From Congeria kusceri (lineage: Eukaryota > Mollusca > Bivalvia > Myida > Dreissenidae), in the NCBI GenBank assembly GCA_027627225.1, contig CM051029.1, positions 70,232,578 to 70,296,577 of the forward strand: a stretch of 64,000 bases of DNA, written 5' to 3'. The translations under genes were made by a program, and so were the position numbers. Positions 12,001 through 23,299 of this stretch are shown here, in pieces. Within the stretch, counting starts at the first letter, position 1; the number at the start of each line of letters is the position of its first letter. The notes under the pieces are model-generated. The model made no database searches and had not been told where the DNA came from. It was given only the letters and a program-made list of their open reading frames with translations.

Positions 12001-13010
12001 GCTGTCTAAGATCACTTTTGATCTAGATTTCGTGCGATAATTATGCAGAGGGAAAATTGAATGCCAATAGAATTGGGCAAATTTTCTAATTTTAGGGAAT
12101 GCAAACTTACAACAATGGTTTAATGTATACCATTAACTGTTGCATACTTTAGGGGATTAAAATTTACATAATTATTTACATATAAACATATATTCGACAT
12201 ACACTCTAGAACTGAACATATTTATGAACAAATTTACTAATTGTATGTCATGATCAGAATGTTATATTTATTCACATAATGAAATAACTATTTTGTGTAG
12301 CCTACATAATCGGCGCACTCTATAAATAGCAATTACAATGTTACAATTCACGGGGACCACAGTCAGTCACGACGTACATTGTTGCCTGTTGAGCTCGCGC
12401 CACGTTTGCCTGTCAATAGTGTTAAGGTTTCTTGTGACAAGCACACACTATAAAGTGGTAAATTTCTGGTATTTTTCTGATCAATAAGCAAACAAATATT
12501 AGCGAATGTGATAGAGCTTATTTTTGTGTGTGTTATTTTATCATGTGTAAACATATTATTTTACGTTGTAACCGACTTGGGTCCCCGATAATTAATACTA
12601 GCGACTAGCGAGTACATCACATTCCAGCGAATCAATAAAAAAAATAGCACGCGGTAAAGCAGTGTTAATACACGCGCATAAATTAGCGTCCGGATAATCC
12701 TAAACCTTAGAATTAAGAATTTAAATAAATGGGGAATTTATATGCATAAACTTACTTTGCATGTTAATGTATATTTGAATTGTGGTTGCGTTTTATTAAG
12801 AATTATTTATAATTGCACCTTTCTATCAACTTCTCCAGTAGATGTTATTCAATCTATACAAATGTTAAACATCTTCCTATAAGAAAAATGCAGTGAAAGA
12901 ATTAGTCTCGTAATAGGTCGAAATGTTATTCATAATACATTAACTTCATTTGCTTAGCATGAATACACTATGTGCAATACTAATGATACATACAGTATAT
13001 TATTATATAC
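11985..13010 (+). repeat. Large dispersed repeat family, diverged copy 1
   Basis: Blocks shared in order with 31020-31600 and 56260-56960: TTTTCGGCGTAGCTGTCTAAG, TAGGGAATGCAAACTTAC, CATACACTCTAGAACTG, AATAAATGGGGAATTTATAT, TTCTCCAGTAGATGTTATTC, and GTCGAAATGTTATTCAT. This copy has an extra stretch at about 12320-12710 not seen in the others. No coding sequence is evident. Confidence 0.7.
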
Positions 13011-14569
13011 CTATTTATATCCTCCAATCATATGTCGTCATTCGTGCCACGTTACCGTCCAATATTTTACCATATTGGATGCGCGTGCGTACATTATTTC
13101 CGTATTTGCATACAAGAATACGGTCCCGCTATTTCGCTAGATTTTAAATATTTTCAGTAATGTTCCTTGGCTGACGCTCTACCATAATCATCTTGCTCTG
13201 TTAAAAAAACAAGGCTACCAGGGGGCGCGGCAGATTTTCGTATCATATGTCTCAACATTTAACTTTGAACATCTGTATACCCGCTTTTAAACTTTTCAAA
13301 GCCATTATAATGCTTTAAAAAACTGAGCGACATGGGGCCATCTTGGCCCTCTTGTATATATTTGTTCCTATGATTTGTTGAGATATCATTATTTTCTTAT
13401 ATGCAATAATGGGTTTTGGTACACAAATACACACACAGACATTTATGAATATTTTATCATTTGTTATATAAATTAACAACTAGACGAACATAGATCGCCC
13501 TGCCTTTCTGTCTGTCTAAGGTTGTTTGTACAAGGATATGAAGTAAATTGATTATGCAACCATGTGCTATTATTTACCACTGGCATATAAACCCATAATT
13601 GGTAAAATCAATCCTGGTCAATCGGCTTGAGAAATGTGTTTGTATGTTCATGCATAGTTATATATTTCAGGATCCTAATTTTATGTATTTATAAAATTCT
13701 TAAAATGTCAAAGTTTAAGTTCTGTGGTATTATTTAGCGCAGTATCCACGGGATAACATGACTACTTTTGTTAAGAGAATGAACATTGAATGCAATTTTA
13801 GTATTAATATCACTAGTTAAGTTTAACTATATATTAGCATAATAAAACGACATTGAACGTATGTGTTTCGTTATATTTAATACTACCCAAAGTTACATGT
13901 ATATGAGATCAATTTCCGGTTTTTGAAATAACAGCGAATGAATTAAGTCTAAGCCATTTTTTTCTGGATATATGTATTCGAAGCATTAAGCAACAAAGAA
14001 CAAATTTACATTATATAATCGTTATGAATATTATGAATATCATGAAAAGTAACGGAAACTTTCAGATTGGACCCCGCTTTACTCCTCTGTAAGGCTTTGG
14101 GACGTTGGTATTTCGTCAGGGAAAAAATCAAGTAAAATTGTTATCCGAGGGACACAACCTACTTATGCTCAGCGTAACAAGCACATTAACACACATTTAT
14201 AGTACAAAATAATTACATGTAAATGCATTCTCAAATCATTTATTAAAATACTTATACAATAGAATAAAACTAGCGCAATCTCCAGGAGTTTTGTTTCCCG
14301 TCAATTTCTGATAATTGCTGATAATAAATGGAAAAGGTGATTTCCATATCAAATAATATCATATAAATATGCAATTCAAATGGATCTAAGTTCAATAATG
14401 TAAAAATAATATCTAACACTAAGAGCAAATGAAATCAAACGCACTCTAATCAGCTACGCTTTCGAAAAGGACTTATTTCTAAATAAAATTACATTGGAGC
14501 AAAAATATGAAAGCAGTATATACTTCTAAATGTGACTCATCGGCTTCGTGAAATTGTTTGTAAAGCTAA
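13011..14569. other. Intergenic sequence with a short shared motif
   Basis: Mostly unrecognised. The block CATCTTGGCCCTCTTGTAT at 13340 recurs at 32119 and, reverse-complemented in part, at 34087, so it marks the end of another dispersed repeat. No gene is supported. Confidence 0.4.
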
Positions 14570-14782
14570 AATGAGGCGTGTCGTGGGAAACCCGGGCTTA
14601 ATGCATGTGCATAGCACAGGCTAATTCGGGACGACTTCCCGCCTACTGTGGATTTATGTTTAGAAGAGACTTCATAGAAACAGAAAATACCATACAAGCA
14701 GAAAGTGTCGTCTGCACAGGCTAATCCGGGACGACACTTAACGCACATGCATTAAGCCCGATTTTCCAACGACAGGCCTCAA
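14570..14782. mobile_element. MITE with GGGCTTAATGCATGTGC termini
   Basis: GGGCTTAATGCATGTGC at 14593 is matched by GCACATGCATTAAGCCC at 14744-14760. Outer bases also pair (ATGAGGC.TGTCG.GGAAA against its complement), giving inverted termini of about 40 bases. The inside contains CACAGGCTAAT.CGGGACGAC blocks twice. I know this as a very abundant repeat in some heterodont bivalves, from memory and not checked. This copy appears shortened in the middle. Confidence 0.7.
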
Positions 14783-15985
14783 ATATACGAAACGCTCCTT
14801 ACATATGTTTCCAATGCAGGTCAACACATACAGACCCCGCGATCATCCGCGGCGTAAATCAGGTCTTCCGCTTGGCAAACTGTAGATCTAGATACACGGA
14901 AACTATGATTATTTAATATTGAAAGAGCTATGTGATTTTCATTCTGTAGAAATGAATGACAAATAGGACGCCTATGTATAGCCTACCGATTATTCGATCA
15001 CATTTAATTTATATACACAATACACTAAATTTTAAACATCGTTTTGCAACATAGAGTAAGAAATGTCCAATCACATATTAAAGGGGCGTATCGACGGTAG
15101 GTCGACACTTATATTTGCAATAATAAGGTTCATTTACAGAGAATTAATACTGAAGCATTGTTAAATTCAATGATTTCGTTTCTATAAACATTTGGCAAAT
15201 TCGCCAAGGCTCTTGGTTCAGGTTTTCCAAGTCTCGTTAAATAAACTTACCTTTATTCAACAATAACCTAGTATTCTCGTTGTATGAAGGAGAGAAGGGA
15301 CACCAGCTTAATATGCTAGGTGCGTGCACATTGCATTATTTTAATGGCGATAAAAACCGTTAGATGCGAGTAAATACGCGTATATAATTTACTATATTTT
15401 ACAACAATAGATTAACGTGAACCGAATCTGCATGGTATGCTGCTATTAATATAGGCAGCCTACGTTGCTTAATATATGTATCTGGAATAGTCATATCGGC
15501 CGTGGAACATACATTTTGTGTCGTTATTAATCACATTTAATTTATAAGTCTCGTCATAAACAGTCCATGATGAAATTTGTCTCCACTTTTAAGAAAGAAG
15601 TACACGATTTTAATTCTTTTACCTTGACATACGGATGTTTTGTTTGCACCAGTTGCGAACATCGGGCTCTGTGTTCGCAAAACAAGTTGAGTCTGATTTT
15701 CAGGCTTTAGGTGAGCCTGATCCTAATTTTAAGATCAGGCTAAAAAATGTCGTTCGCAAAAATTTGGATCAGATTTCACTATTGATAAAATACATATTTT
15801 ACGCTATAAACTTTTCTCAGCGTATATTTGCTGTCCCGTATGAAGATTCTTCTCAAAACCTAGCAAAAATCAGGTTATTTAGTTTAGGTGACAAGTATTT
15901 TAAATAAATAAATATTTTGAAATTCCGCTCATTGGAGCTGGAAGATCAAGATCAGCTAAGATTGATCTGTATCCTGTGGTTGATC
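14783..15985. other. Intergenic sequence, nothing recognised
   Basis: No protein-like signal. The open frame at 15635-15907 has no known motif. Near 15700 'gagcctgatcctaattttaagatcaggct' gives a short hairpin around GATCAGG/CCTGATC. Confidence 0.4.
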
Positions 15986-15987
15986 CT

Positions 15988-16152
15988 TTGGGAACATGGG
16001 GCCTGGTGTTCCATTTTCCTTTGGGAACATGGGGCCTGGTGTTCCATTTTCCTTTGGGAACATGGGGCCTGGTGTTCCATTTTCCTTTGGGAACATGGGG
16101 CCTGGTGTTCCATTTTCCTTTGGGTACATGGGGCCTGGTGTTCCATTTTCCT
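15988..16152 (+). repeat. Minisatellite, 33 bp x 5
   Basis: Five nearly identical 33-bp units (TTGGGAACATGGGGCCTGGT plus 13 more bases) start at 15988, 16021, 16054, 16087 and 16120. The last unit has one change (GGGTACATG). Because 33 is a multiple of 3 and the unit lacks stops, long open frames appear on both strands. They are artefacts. Confidence 0.95.
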
Positions 16153-16256
16153 CATTCGTTTTGCAGAACTTTCACGGAACAGTGCAATTTTATGAAGGCT
16201 ATTATCTTCTGTTTATTTGTATGCGATGTTATGCTGTTGAAAAGCTTATGCTTAAG

Positions 16257-16764
16257 GCACAAATAGACGGGCGCTGTCCGATGTGTATGTGAAGCATCGG
16301 TGACTTTTGGAATCAGTAAGTCACACATAGACGGGCGCTGTCCGATGTGTATATGAAGCATCGGTGACTTTTGGAATCAGTAAGTCACACATAGACGGGC
16401 GCTGTCCGATGTGTATGTGAAGTATCGGTGACTTTTGGAATCAGTAACTCACACATAGACGGGCGCTGTCCGATGTGTATATGAAGCATCGGTGACTTTT
16501 GGAGTCAGTAAGTCACACATAGACTGGCGCTGTCCGATGTGTATATGAAGCATCGGTCACTTTTGGAATCAGTAAGTCACACATAGACGGGCGCTGTCCG
16601 ATGTGTATGTGAAGCATCGGTGACTTTTGGAATCAGTAAGTCACACATAGACGGGCGCTGTCCGATGTGTATGTGAAGCATCGGTGACTTTTGGAATCAG
16701 TAAGTCACACATAGACGGGCGCTGTCCGATGTGTATATGAAGCATCGGTGACTTTTGGAATCAG
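16257..16764 (+). repeat. Minisatellite, 64 bp x 8
   Basis: Eight units with starts at 16257, 16321, 16385, 16449, 16513, 16577, 16641 and 16705. The core is ACGGGCGCTGTCCGATGTGT followed by AAGCATCGGTGACTTTTGG. Variation is limited to single bases (atgtgaag/atatgaag, gacggg/gactgg). CCGATG and CATCGG inside the unit can pair. Confidence 0.95.
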
Positions 16765-17309
16765 ACAGGCACCGTGCGTTTTGCAGGGGAGACTCCAGGA
16801 TTTCGGGTTGCGTGGGGGCGTAAACTTTTGATCGTGCAGATAGAATCCCTTTATGTACAGATCCTTATCGAAGATAAATGATAAATCTTTCTCATCATCA
16901 TCGTCATCGTCATCACCATTAAATGCACTTTGTTTCACCGGATAAAATAATCCGTCACCGTATTATGTTCGATAGACAAGTTGGTTCATCTGTATGTTAT
17001 GAACCTATTTTGCCAGTAAATTGCCCTTGTTTGATGTGCCTGTCCACTAAATACGTATTTGACATTCAATGCTAAATATATCAGTAACATCCTTGAACAT
17101 GTAAAATCCGTAGCTGACTAAATTCAAACACACACGCATCGATAATTATTTGTATTATTCCGACTTTAAATCATAATTGATTCGAAAACTATAAATGTCT
17201 TTTATGTGGTATCCTGTGTCAATGGTGTATTGCATCAAACATCTTAATATATTATACGAATTTAAAAAAGACAACAATATCATTTAGAAAAAAAAGGTAA
17301 ATATACCCA
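16765..17309. other. Intergenic sequence, nothing recognised
   Basis: Contains a short CATCATCATCGTCATCGTC run at about 16895. No gene is supported. Confidence 0.4.
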
Positions 17310-17575
17310 TTGTCTATAATTTATCGTTGGATGAACTTTTGCGACGGTACTACGGTGTACGTAAGAAATCGTAAGTGGCGGCTAAGGTCGGGTATGTTTT
17401 ATTGAATTGTATGTGTATCTATAACCAAACTGAGCGAGCTAATTGAGCGAAAAAAAATTTGCTTATATTTTCAGTGTTGACCTTTTTAAATATGCCCATA
17501 TATGTTTGGTCCGGAAGTTTAAGGGGGGGGGCGCCGGCTGCGCCCCCCGCCTGGAGCCGCTAGTGATTTGTGTAC
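17310..17575 (+). repeat. Dispersed repeat with GC-rich end (inverted copy at 48.96-49.13 kb)
   Basis: Blocks ACGTAAGAAATCGTA, GAGCGAAAAAAAATTTGC and the GC-rich end GGGGGCGCCGGCTGCGCCCC...CCGCTAG reappear in reverse orientation around 48925-49130 (CTAGCGGATCCAGGGGG, AAAAAAAATTTGCTCGC, TACGATTTCTTACGT). Probably a short non-autonomous element. Confidence 0.6.
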
Positions 17576-18018
17576 TTTTTCATCTCGTGGACACAAGTCA
17601 AGCGGACTCCGGACAGTTTTCGCAAACTGAGATGGAGAACATGCAGTTTGAGACTCAGGGCGGGCGACCGATAACCAGACGGCGCCATTGCGGTGAATAT
17701 ATGAATCGGACGGTCGCTGCGCAGAATTGTAAATGACTGCAAGTGCAATTTATTGAAAAAGTTTCGAGTGCATACAAGCCAACCGACCGCCACACATCAA
17801 GACAGAGATCGCTCGGTGCCTGTAACTGTACATCGGGCTGTGCCTTTCCTAGCGTCTGCTGGTGCCGCACGGTCGCCTTTGAAATCGGACGATGACTTTT
17901 AAGTAGACTAATCGAACGTCCACCGCCCGATCCAAGCAAACGCCGTCCGCGATAGGACGGTGTCCGGCCGATGTGTTTTCGACCTCTCTCGCCCGGTGGC
18001 CGAAAACTTATGAGTTGT
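17576..18018. other. GC-richer sequence, nothing recognised
   Basis: This stretch is noticeably richer in CG dinucleotides than its surroundings and contains several ACGG/CCGT motifs. The open frames on both strands have no family I recognise. Confidence 0.4.
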
Positions 18019-18380
18019 CCTAATCTTCTACAGACGCCTTGAGATGGAGGGGGTTGACCGCCAAAATTCTACAGACGCCTTGAGATGGAGGGGGATGAGC
18101 GCCAAAATTCCAACCTAATCTTCTACAGACGCCTTGAGATTGAGGGGGATGAGCGCCAAAATTCCAACCTAATCTTCTACAGACGCCTTGAGATGGAGGG
18201 GGATGAGCGCCAAAATTCCAACCTAATCTTTTACAGACGCCTTGAGATGGAGGGGGATGAGCGCCAAAATTCCAACCTAATCTTCTACAGACGCCTTGAG
18301 ATGGAGGGGGATGAGCGCCAAAATTCCAACCTAATCTTCTACAGACGCCTTGATATGGAGGGGGATGAGCGCCAAAATTC
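18019..18380 (+). repeat. Minisatellite, 54 bp x about 6.5
   Basis: CCTAATCTTCTACAGACGCC followed by TTGAGATGGAGGGGGATGAG and CGCCAAAATTCCAA repeats with a 54-bp period. The first unit (18019-18072) is shortened before the regular run. 54 is a multiple of 3, so 128-133 residue open frames appear on both strands. They are repeat read-through. Confidence 0.93.
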
Positions 18381-18792
18381 CAATCATTTGAATGTGCATT
18401 GGTCAAATGCAACATTGACAACGCAGACGAGTATGTCTGTTTCGCAGCAGTTTATTCTTGTTAATTGGTAAATCCAAGTCTTGTCACCTTGCTCATCCAT
18501 ACGGCAACCATGCAAACCTGCCCGAAATCACTATATACCGTTCAAAGATGTATCGTTCCAACTTACAAATGTATACTTGGCAAAACCAGTAATAAACGCT
18601 TGTAATTAATGCGCGACGCTCCGCCCAATCTCATTTGACTGAATAATTTACCGAAATTGAAGATTTCACCCGATGTCACATGGACAGAATACTAGTCATT
18701 TCGGCACTAGCGAAGACGTTTCTGCACTTAGTTTTATTTGAATGTTATAATGTATACTTACTATTTAATGTTTTTAAATACTTATGTTAGCG

Positions 18793-19741
18793 TTTGGTGC
18801 ATTTATTAGCAGTGCAATTGTTTGGTGCATTTATTAACAGTGCAATTGTTTGGTGCATTTATTAGCAGTGCAATTGTTTGGTGCATTTATTAGCAGTGCA
18901 ATTGTTTGGTGCATTTATTAGCAGTGCAATTGTTTGGTGCATTTATTAGCAGTGCAATTGTTTGGTGCATTTATTAGCAGTGCAATTGTTTGGTGCATTT
19001 ATTAACAGTGCAATTGTTTGGTGCATTTATTAGCAGTGCAATTGTTTGGTGCATTTATTAGCAGTGCAATTGTTTGGTGCATTTATTAGCAGTGCAATTG
19101 TTTGGTGCATTTATTAGCAGTGCAATTGTTTGGTGCATTTATTAGCAGTGCAATTGTTTGGTGCATTTATTAGCAGTGCAATTGTTTGGTGCATTTATTA
19201 GCAGTGCAATTGTTTGGTGCATTTATTAGCAGTGCAATTGTTTGGTGCATTTATTAGCAGTGCAATTGTTTGGTGCATTTATTAACAGTGCAATTGTTTG
19301 GTGCATTTATTAGCAGTGCAATTGTTTGGTGCATTTATTAACAGTGCAATTGTTTGGTGCATTTATTAGCAGTGCAATTGTTTGGTGCATTTATTAGCAG
19401 TGCAATTGTTTGGTGCATTTATTAGCAGTGCAATTGTTTGGTGCATTTATTAGCAGTGCAATTGTTTGGTGCATTTATTAGCAGTGCAATTGTTTGGTGC
19501 ATTTATTAGCAGTGCAATTGTTTGGTGCATTTATTAGCAGTGCAATTGTTTGGTGCATTTATTAGCAGTGCAATTGTTTGGTGCATTTATTAGCAGTGCA
19601 ATTGTTTGGTGCATTTATTAGCAGTGCAATTGTTTGGTGCATTTATTAGCAGTGCAATTGTTTGGTGCATTTATTAGCAGTGCAATTGTTTGGTGCATTT
19701 ATTAGCAGTGCAATTGTTTGGTGCATTTATTAACAGCGCAA
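18793..19741 (+). repeat. Minisatellite, 28 bp x about 34
   Basis: About 34 units of 28 bp (TTTGGTGCATTTATTAGCAG plus TGCAATTG). The only common variant is TTAACAG in place of TTAGCAG, seen in a handful of units scattered through the array and in the last one. The very low divergence suggests recent expansion or ongoing homogenisation. Confidence 0.97.
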
Positions 19742-21045
19742 GTTTAATTATATTATAAAAAATACAATGTACTTGTGAAATCTTGTACTTATATGTGTTT
19801 TAATAATATTCGGCCAAGTTATGAATTTGTCATTGAAGCTTCAGTTAGTTATTAATATTCCAACCAACTCAAATGGATATAACGATGCGTTATCTAATTA
19901 TTGATAAATAGTGTTATATAGCATAACTAACTCGATGTAAGGTGCTTGTAGTATACATCTGAGACAAACCCATCCTCTATTGTAATTTGCAATGTAGCAC
20001 AATCAATAACAATCAAATATAATGTTTATGTAATTAATTTAAAAAATAATCGGGTATTACACTAAAACAGAAGTTCCTTATTTGTGATCGGGGCATAAGT
20101 AAACAGGGCTGGTTTAAAGGCAGAATTTTGTATTGCAGCTCACACATCAAAGCCTGAAAATCTACATCAAAAAGCACAACTTGAAGATGAGAAGTATCAG
20201 TCAAATTTTGCAATTATTCCACAAACCATAGATGTGAACTAGTAGCTTTAATACACGAGTGCAGGTACACAGGCCGTCAATGATTCGCTTGCATTTTGCT
20301 ATTTCTAACTATACACTAGGACAGTCGTCGACCTTTCCTTATTGAGAAGGTACATGTTATTTACTAAGAATGCAAACGAGTTTTAAATAGAAATAATTCT
20401 ACCAAATTACCTAGGACGATGTAATTTTCCTCCTACAGAAACCTCGATCAAATGATTACAAAAATACCAAAACTACCTGCAGAAAACATGATCTTTATTT
20501 CTCATGATCAAAACACAAGGAAAAGATGCAAAAACTGATGTCTGAAACTGACAATTAATTTTCAATGATTTTTCATCTATCATAAACAACCTAAAATGCT
20601 GGGAAAATTATTATTGTTCAGTAGTTATTCAACACATAGATCACAGCAGGCAAGCTATATGTAAATGAAAATGTAAAATGACAAAAATGTATTAATGAAC
20701 CATGAAACACACATTTATTGGATCACAGGTATTCAGCTGTGTCGTGTTAACATTTGATGTTAACTAACATTTGCATTAACTTACATTTTATAATACGAGT
20801 AGAATACAATAAGACGGTAATATAGCACTTTACAGATAGTGAAGTTCTTATTGTGGTGTTCATGCATTACTTTATACGACTGTAATCAGTTTTACCTTGC
20901 TGAAGAAAAATAGTTAAATCAAAGTTTTGTTGATACTTTGTAATAGCAAATATTTGATAGACCATACATGTAGTCGTTGTTAATATGTTATGCTATGTTA
21001 TCGGGCTAGTCAGTTTTGTGTTTCATGACAGTTATTTATAAATAA
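19742..21045. other. AT-rich intergenic sequence, nothing recognised
   Basis: No coding pattern, tandem repeats or tRNA-like boxes that I can support. Confidence 0.45.
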
Positions 21046-21049
21046 GCCT

Positions 21050-21365
21050 ACCCATATAAGCTAAACAAAAGTTCGTAGGGGCTCAACCTACGTCCGATTT
21101 CCGTGAGAAGTGAAACCGCCGGACAGCCGAGCGGAAATCCCACGATTTCCGTGTAACCATCGTGCGACCTCCGTGCGGTCTCCGTACGGATTTGCGCACA
21201 CCAGCTCCCGAAAGTCAGTACAAAAAATCGCACAGAGATCATATACAATGTGAACACATATGCCGTAACCCTTAGCTACCTACGATGCCTAAAAACTCGT
21301 ACGAAGTATCGTAGAAGAATTTATCGTACGGTGCCCGGGGCAAATGTAAATCAAGCATTAATAAA
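21050..21365 (+). repeat. CGTACGG-rich dispersed repeat, copy 1
   Basis: Matches 48235-48548 in order over about 310 bases: GATTTCCGTGAGAAGTG, GACAGCCG.(A/C)CGGAAATCCCA, TTCGTACGGATTT or TCCGTACGGATTT, GCTCCCGAAA.TCAGTA, CTACGATGCC, ATCGTACG and AAATGTAAAT..AGCATTAATAAA. It is not coding. Open frames inside are chance. Confidence 0.75.
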
Positions 21366-21553
21366 GTTATTATAAAAACTATTTTAATTAATATACAGCG
21401 TGGCGTCTGGTATACTGAATCGAGATTTTGTTTGAATTTCTGGACGCATCGCGGAATGAAAAGGTAACATGTGCTTAAGTTAAACAAGTACGAGTAAATG
21501 TAAGAAAATAATGTTGATAAAAAGCCCTCAAGCAACTACCAAAATGCAGTTGT

Positions 21554-22498
21554 CACTGTCTTGGATATCGGAAACACAAGCAATGGACATGGGACCATCT
21601 TCGGTTACGGTTGTTGGACGATTTTGGTAACCGTTACGGTCCGCTTTGTCTAATTGATAAGTGAGTAAAATGAAAAAACGGTTTTAAAATGGTATAAGGT
21701 GCTTATTATGTTTAATTGTTAAGCATATGGTTCATTTTACTGTTGGAACTATGTACTGAAATATAAGTGTAAATTAAATATGAAGAATATTATATATTTC
21801 TCTGGCTTAAATGACAACACGATGCTCCAAATTATGAATGCGTAGATTTAGTATGTATAATAACGAAACCATGTGTTCAAAATATCTACACACGTTATTA
21901 AAAAAAGTATACAGATGTACGATTGCACATTTTAAGCTCATTTGCGGGTTTTTTCATTTGGTTTAGATAACTATTATAGCTTATTTTGAAAGCCATACGC
22001 GAACAATCCAGATAACATTTAAATTCTAACCGGCATTTAAAACTACTACTTGAAATTATGCGCATGACAACCCTTATTGGATGCTGTCTATAAAGTGTCA
22101 TTAACTTCGAGTCATATGTTCCTATGATCTCGAGCGGAAACGAAGTACCGGGTGGACGTACGGAAAGACGGACGGAGAACGTGGAGTAGGATGGTTAAAA
22201 TGTCGGGGAAATTCATTTGACACCCGAACATACTGAATGGCAGTGGAATTAGAAATCGGACGACGGACAAAGCGGCGACTAAATGCTCTAGTTACATTTG
22301 TAGATATTTTGAACACATGGTTTAGTTAATATACATATTAAATCTACGCATCCATTATTTGGAGCAATATGTTGTCATTTTATCCAGAGAAATATATAAT
22401 ATTCTTCATATTTACTGTACCGTTCCGAAATCGTCCGACAACCGTGACCGAAGATCGTCCCGAATCCATTTCTCGTGTTACCGAGATCCCAGACAGTG
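21554..22498. mobile_element. Inverted-repeat transposon, 945 bp, 5-bp target duplication
   Basis: The left end starts CACTGTCTTGGATATCGG and the right end, reverse-complemented, starts CACTGTCTGGGATCTCGG. The pairing continues for about 85 bases (including CATCTTCGGT.ACGGTTGT.G). A second inverted block (ATGAAGAATATTATATATTT at 21780 with its complement ending at 22412) extends the fold to about 21895/22293. The flanks are a perfect GTTGT duplication (21549-21553 and 22499-22503). There is no transposase inside. CAC-starting termini with 5-bp duplications are features of the Transib/RAG-like group. The assignment is an inference. Confidence 0.85.
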
Positions 22499-22503
22499 GT
22501 TGT

Positions 22504-23299
22504 ACCCAAGCCATTGATATACCTCAAAACAACACGGATTAAGCATTTGTTTAAAGACAGATTCCGCTTTGCATAAACTTGTTTCGTTAAATATAAATTT
22601 TAAATTATTAATTTAGTGTGCATTTTTCGCAAATGCACTATTGCCATGCTTGATATTGTGTATGACATTGATACTGCAGTTAACAGCTCAGTTTAGTCGG
22701 AAATGTCAAGATATGTTGATTATGACTCGACAGGGCTTTAGATTAACTGTGAGGTAACATGTTTGTAGTAGTTGAAAAACGATACCAATTGTTGTGACCA
22801 TGTCTTTAAAATTTACATTGTTTACGGTTTTGTCGAAATTTACATTGTTTACAGTTTGTCATTGGCGATTTATCTTCCTTCTAAGATAGTTTTAGAAGAT
22901 TCGTTTTCTTTTACTTCCATTAGCAAGTGCGTCATTACCACGTGATATTTTATGTAAGAGAAGTTAATGGAATCAGGTGATAGTTGACAAAGCCAAATGA
23001 TTGGAAGTTTCACTCGCTGGAGTTAAATATTTTTGACATGACGGAACGCCCATCGTTTGGAAGTAGTCACATCGGCATATCTCGTTTCACGAAACTGTCG
23101 ATGTCTGACTATATATAACGCAGTTTCTCATCGTAATCTGCATTATGAGTCGTTGGCGACTATAAAGCGCGTTGATTTAGTGCGTAGCGGTGTGAAAAAA
23201 ATTGTAGTGTATCAGCGGTACAAAATTTTCGGACATGAACACATTTGCCGTTTAAGTTTTGTACCATTGTAAACAAGGTGTAGTATTCAAGAAAGAGAA
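22504..23299 (+). other. Upstream region of TRIM-like gene copy B
   Basis: About 800 bases between the transposon and the start of copy B. The open frame at 23057-23272 has no known domain. It may contain the 5' UTR or promoter, but no TATA box or initiator can be chosen with confidence. The direct repeat 'aaatttacattgtttac(g/a)gttt' occurs at about 22806 and 22837. Confidence 0.4.

Noticed and set aside
15952..16292. Overlapping open frames over the 33-bp repeats
   Set aside because: Three plus-strand and one minus-strand frames cover the same array. No evidence any is a gene.
18019..18471. Open frames of 128 and 133 residues with repeated peptide units
   Set aside because: Read-through of the 54-bp minisatellite on both strands at once; composition effect.
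18793..19741. CRISPR array
   Set aside because: The units are directly adjacent with no unique spacers, and the context is eukaryotic. It is a minisatellite.
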